Positions 61,314 through 64,000 of a stretch of DNA of 64,000 bases are shown here, in pieces. A program made the position numbers and the translations under genes. Origin of the DNA: Flavobacterium sp. KJJ (lineage in GTDB: Bacteria; Bacteroidota; Bacteroidia; Flavobacteriales; Flavobacteriaceae); the NCBI RefSeq assembly GCF_000708595.2, contig NZ_JARP01000001.1, forward strand, positions 1,302,001 to 1,366,000, given 5' to 3'. Within the stretch, counting starts at the first letter, position 1. Each line of letters opens with the position of its first letter. The notes under the pieces are model-generated. The model did no database searches and was not told the DNA's origin. It worked only from the letters and a program-made list of their open reading frames with translations.

Positions 61314-61751
61314 TTATTTATATTGATCAGCCAATATTTTTACTTCAAACAAAGACGCTTTCTTTTTGTCACTATATTTATAAACCAAGGTATAATCATT
61401 ATCTCTAAAAACTTGAAGCCCCGGATTTGCTTTTGCAGTGCTGATCAAACTTTTTTCAATTTCTTTCTTTATAACATTAATTTCTGCAGTTTCTTTTTCT
61501 ACATTCATCAATGTTAAATTATACTGCACAACTTGCTCTGAAGGTAAATTTACACTGTCTAGTCGAATTCCTTGCTGAATCGTGAGCGGACAATTTTTAT
61601 TATATTTTCCAACTAATTCTGTTATTTCAGTATTTACTTCATCTGAATTCTTCGAAAGATAAAACTGAAAAAAAACAGCTAAAAAAATCGCAATTCCAAT
61701 TACAACCAATAATAAAATGTTCTGTTTTCTTTTACTTTGCTTTTCTTGCAT
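61314..61751 (-). CDS. Single-pass membrane protein of unknown function
   Basis: The 145-residue protein has a short basic N-terminus (KQSKRKQN), one membrane helix (about 11-30) and an extracytoplasmic domain of about 110 residues with a beta-alpha pattern (CPLTIQQGIRLDSVNL; QVVQYNLTLMNVEKE). It has no recognised domain. It reads toward rpoN and lies 32 bp downstream of tdk in the same direction, so it could be co-transcribed with tdk. Confidence 0.7.
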   Translation of the reverse strand: MQEKQSKRKQNILLLVVIGIAIFLAVFFQFYLSKNSDEVNTEITELVGKYNKNCPLTIQQGIRLDSVNLPSEQVVQYNLTLMNVEKETAEINVIKKEIEKSLISTAKANPGLQVFRDNDYTLVYKYSDKKKASLFEVKILADQYK

Positions 61752-61783
61752 TTGTTATTTGGCTTTAAATGGAATTTTAAAAT

Positions 61784-62374
61784 TTATTTCTCTTGGCTTT
61801 TTTTCATCGCATTATAATATGCTGCGCGGCTAAGTGGCTCATATTCTTCGGTTTCACCGAGCATTACTAATTTATCATTGTCGGTTTTACGAAAACTGTA
61901 ATTCGCTAAATTTCCTGTTCTGGTGCAAACTGCGTGAACTTTAGTTACATATTCGGCGGTTGCCATAAGAGCTGGCATGGGTCCGAAAGGATTTCCTTTA
62001 AAGTCCATATCAAGTCCTGCAACTATAACACGAATTCCTTGATTGGCAAGATCATTACAAACCGTAACAATTTCATCATCAAAGAACTGCGCTTCATCAA
62101 TTCCGATAACGTCGCATCCTTGGGCTAAAATAGCAATATTTGCTGCGGCTGGAACTGGGGTTGAGCGAATTTCGTTGGCATCGTGCGATACCACCATTTC
62201 GTCATGATAGCGGGTATCAATAGCAGGTTTAAAAATTTCGACTCTTTGTTTGGCAAATTGGGCGCGTTTTAATCTGCGGATTAACTCCTCGGTTTTACCC
62301 GAAAACATTGATCCACAAATAACTTCAATCCAACCAAATTGTTCTTTGTGATTTACTGTATTTTCGAGAAACAT
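61784..62374 (-). CDS. tdk: Thymidine kinase (type II), without the usual zinc cysteines
   Basis: The 196-residue enzyme phosphorylates thymidine in the salvage of dTMP. P-loop GSMFSGKT (21-28), the Walker B-like [10 protein letters not shown] (91-100) and the lasso region are present. The structural-zinc site of type II enzymes needs four ligands (CxxC and a C-terminal CxxH/C); here the first is Cys150 (AVCTRTGN) but the second is Thr153, and the C-terminal end [11 protein letters not shown] has none. The start ATG 62374 is preferred over 62467, whose extra residues are unlike the family. It lies upstream of the unknown membrane protein gene. Confidence 0.93.
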   Translation of the reverse strand: MFLENTVNHKEQFGWIEVICGSMFSGKTEELIRRLKRAQFAKQRVEIFKPAIDTRYHDEMVVSHDANEIRSTPVPAAANIAILAQGCDVIGIDEAQFFDDEIVTVCNDLANQGIRVIVAGLDMDFKGNPFGPMPALMATAEYVTKVHAVCTRTGNLANYSFRKTDNDKLVMLGETEEYEPLSRAAYYNAMKKSQEK

Positions 62375-62609
62375 TTTGTATTTTTCTACCTTTAAAAATG
62401 AATAGTTTTTATTACTTTGTACTGGTAATAAATTGACGCAAAATTTTGATGTTTTACGTTTTTTCAAAAGTAGAAAATTTTTATCAAATCGGAGATTCGC
62501 AAACGCTTATTAACAGAAATAAAAATTATCTCGTTGATTTTCTCCATTAATAAAGACATTCAAATACAAAATACACTAAAATACCCTATTCACTATAATT
62601 TCAACAGTT

Positions 62610-63635
62610 ATGAAAAAAAAATTGGAAGCCGATTTAATCAGCATTGCACATCGAATTTTAAAGCTTAAAAATAAATCCGATATCAATCAATTGTATCTTG
62701 AAACTCAGAAATTATATGAGAAACTGGCGATTTTAAAATTTGTCGATGAAAATTTCGACACGGCAAAACCAACGATCAGCCACAGCGACATTAGTTCTGA
62801 AATCGAAACTATTTTCGAAAAACAAGAAAACACTCCGGCAGAAGCTGTGATTGAAACTCCTGTTGCAGTTGAAGAAACTCCAAATGAAATAATCGCCGAA
62901 TCAGAAGTGACAGAAGAAAATAAAGCTGAGGAAGCTTCTGAAGAAATCGTTGCCGAAGTTCCAGAAGAAATAATTGCGGAATCCATTGTTGAAACTATTC
63001 CTGAAACTGCCGAAAATGTTCAAGATCCAATTATTAAAAAAATTGAAGAAGCTGTTTTTGAAGCTAAAAAAACAATCGAAGCAAATAGAGATCTTTCTTT
63101 TACGACAGTAAACGAACTAAAACCAATTCCGGATTTTAAACCTGCTTTTGAATTAGAAAAAATTGAAGAGGAAAAAGAAGAGCCAAAAATTGAAACTTCA
63201 ACAAAATCAATTCCAGTTCCAATTTCGTTTGAAGATTTCGGAATCAATTATGCCGATGCACAATTTGTAAAAGTGGATAGTTTTGAAGCAGTTTCTCCCG
63301 TTCCTACTCCATTATTCAATGAATTTACAGAAAAGAAAACTCCTGAAACGGCAGTTTTAGAAACTCATTCTGAACCAAAGACAGTTACTTTAAACGAAAA
63401 ACTGGCAAAAGGTTTTCACGTTGATTTGAATGATAGAATTGCTTTTACTAAAAATCTTTTCGGAAACAGTTCTGAAGATTACAGTCGTGTTTTAAATCAA
63501 TTATTGACTTTTGATACTTTTGGAGAAGCCAAAGATTTTATTGAAAATATGGTAAAACCAGATTATAATAACTGGGAAGGAAAAGATGATTATGCAGAAC
63601 GTTTTCTAGGAATTGTAGAGAAAAAATTCTCTTAA
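62610..63635 (+). CDS. Glu-rich protein with a conserved C-terminal domain
   Basis: The 341-residue product has a helical N-terminal part (about 1-50), a long low-complexity middle rich in Glu/Ala/Pro/Val (about 60-255, with repeated EEIVAE/EEIIAE words) and a conserved-looking C-terminal block (about 265-341: RIAFTKNLFGNSSEDYSRVL; DDYAERFLGIVEKKF). It has no signal peptide. It resembles a family of cytoplasmic Bacteroidetes proteins of unknown function found beside rsmI. It could be a scaffold with a flexible linker. It is 102 bp upstream of rsmI on the same strand. Confidence 0.78.
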   Translation: MKKKLEADLISIAHRILKLKNKSDINQLYLETQKLYEKLAILKFVDENFDTAKPTISHSDISSEIETIFEKQENTPAEAVIETPVAVEETPNEIIAESEVTEENKAEEASEEIVAEVPEEIIAESIVETIPETAENVQDPIIKKIEEAVFEAKKTIEANRDLSFTTVNELKPIPDFKPAFELEKIEEEKEEPKIETSTKSIPVPISFEDFGINYADAQFVKVDSFEAVSPVPTPLFNEFTEKKTPETAVLETHSEPKTVTLNEKLAKGFHVDLNDRIAFTKNLFGNSSEDYSRVLNQLLTFDTFGEAKDFIENMVKPDYNNWEGKDDYAERFLGIVEKKFS

Positions 63636-63727
63636 ACACGAATTTCACAGATTTACACTAATTTATTTTGGTGAAATTTTTAGCATTCAAATCATTCGTG
63701 CTAATTCGTGCAATCTGTGTTAAATAT
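63636..63727. repeat. ATTCGTG/AATCTGTG inverted repeat
   Basis: CACGAATTTCACAGATTTAC opens the element; ATTCGTGCTAATTCGTGC and AATCTGTGTT close it in reverse-complement order. It lies between the Glu-rich gene and rsmI, with word copies at 9564-9663. Confidence 0.75.
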
Positions 63728-63737
63728 AAAAAAACTA

Positions 63738-64000
63738 TGTCTAAATTATATATCGTTCCAACGCCAATTGGCAATCTTGAAGACATGACTTTTCGTGCGA
63801 TCAGAATTCTAAAAGAAGTCGATTTGATTTTGGCCGAGGATACCCGAACAAGCGGAAAACTTTTAAAGCATTTTGAAATTGGCACGCACATGCACAGCCA
63901 TCACATGCACAACGAACATAAAACGACTGAAAATTTAATTGCCCGTTTGAAAGCCGGCGAAACCATTGCGTTAATTTCTGACGCAGGAACTCCAGCAATT
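63738..64000 (+). CDS. rsmI: 16S rRNA (cytidine1402-2'-O)-methyltransferase, 5' part
   Basis: The frame from ATG 63738 is open to the window end (87 codons). It starts SKLYIVPTPIGNLEDMTFRA (residues 2-21) and has LILAEDTRTSGKLL and LISDAGTPAI, the SAM-binding GNLxD and DAGTP motifs of RsmI. The enzyme 2'-O-methylates C1402 of 16S rRNA. The gene continues beyond the window, so its end is unseen. The stretch HMHSHHMHNEH, rich in His, is a feature of this copy. Confidence 0.95.

Noticed and set aside
1..64000. tRNA, rRNA, tmRNA, SRP RNA or RNase P RNA genes
   Set aside because: No tRNA-like GGTTCGAATCC loops with fitting arms and no known conserved RNA core were found by eye; a covariance search could still find one.

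Overview
The window reads as chromosomal DNA of a Flavobacterium-like member of the Bacteroidetes. The DNA is AT-rich (about one third G+C by eye). Genes carry the Bacteroidetes -7 element TAnnTTTG rather than E. coli-type promoters, and Shine-Dalgarno sequences are mostly absent. Families typical of the phylum are present: a type IX secretion (T9SS) C-terminal domain, a TonB-dependent receptor with a carboxypeptidase-like N-terminal domain, DUF3098/DUF4271/DUF4296/DUF5686-type proteins, and an Animal/eukaryote-like NrdB. I see no rRNA, tRNA, CRISPR array, prophage or transposase gene. It is mostly core genome, with many small repeats between genes.

Layout. 0-9 kb: ribonucleotide reductase (nrdB, and the first codons of nrdA at the left edge), a cysteine-rich DUF3109-type protein, MarC, a short FAD protein, an operon of HupE-like protein / dCMP deaminase / C-terminal processing protease, a TerB-like protein and fructose-1,6-bisphosphatase. 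9-15 kb: acetyltransferase, aspartate kinase, a large SprA-reminiscent outer-membrane protein and a secreted Lys/Ala-rich protein. 15-25 kb: a probable phosphate-starvation island (MurG-like glycosyltransferase, OprO/P-type porin, PhoR/PhoB pair, TonB-dependent receptor, lipoprotein, tiny T9SS protein). 25-36 kb: LuxE-like protein, TyrRS, SDR epimerase, DUF4296-pyrC-Dpm1-like operon, DUF4271-hemD, Lrp regulator, zinc peptidase, and a hydrolase/ECF sigma/membrane protein operon. 36-49 kb: LeuRS, the ftsX-DUF3098-uppP-truB operon, thioredoxin-like protein, pyrH-frr, DUF5686-type protein. 49-64 kb: Kef-type antiporter, LytS/LytTR pair, Gdx-type SMR exporter, MMPL transporter, AsnRS, GxxExxY protein, RpoN, thymidine kinase, a Glu-rich protein and the start of rsmI.

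The most interesting signal is regulatory. Upstream of the porin, the TonB-dependent receptor and the lipoprotein there are tandem 11-bp repeats with the core nnTAAyA, the spacing known for PhoB boxes. In all three, the repeat register ends exactly 5 bp before a -7-like element. The glycosyltransferase has a weaker copy in the same register. Together with the adjacent phoB/phoR-like genes this defines a candidate Pho regulon and its operator.

The second theme is a dense set of intergenic inverted repeats in several families. One family keeps a common core and tips while its hairpin arms differ between copies yet stay self-complementary. Another forms three tandem 130-bp units. One repeat-like sequence lies in frame inside leuS. 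Several enzymes lack residues usually expected at metal or redox sites (dihydroorotase, thymidine kinase, thioredoxin-like protein). Domain names quoted as DUF numbers come from recognition by memory, not from a search.
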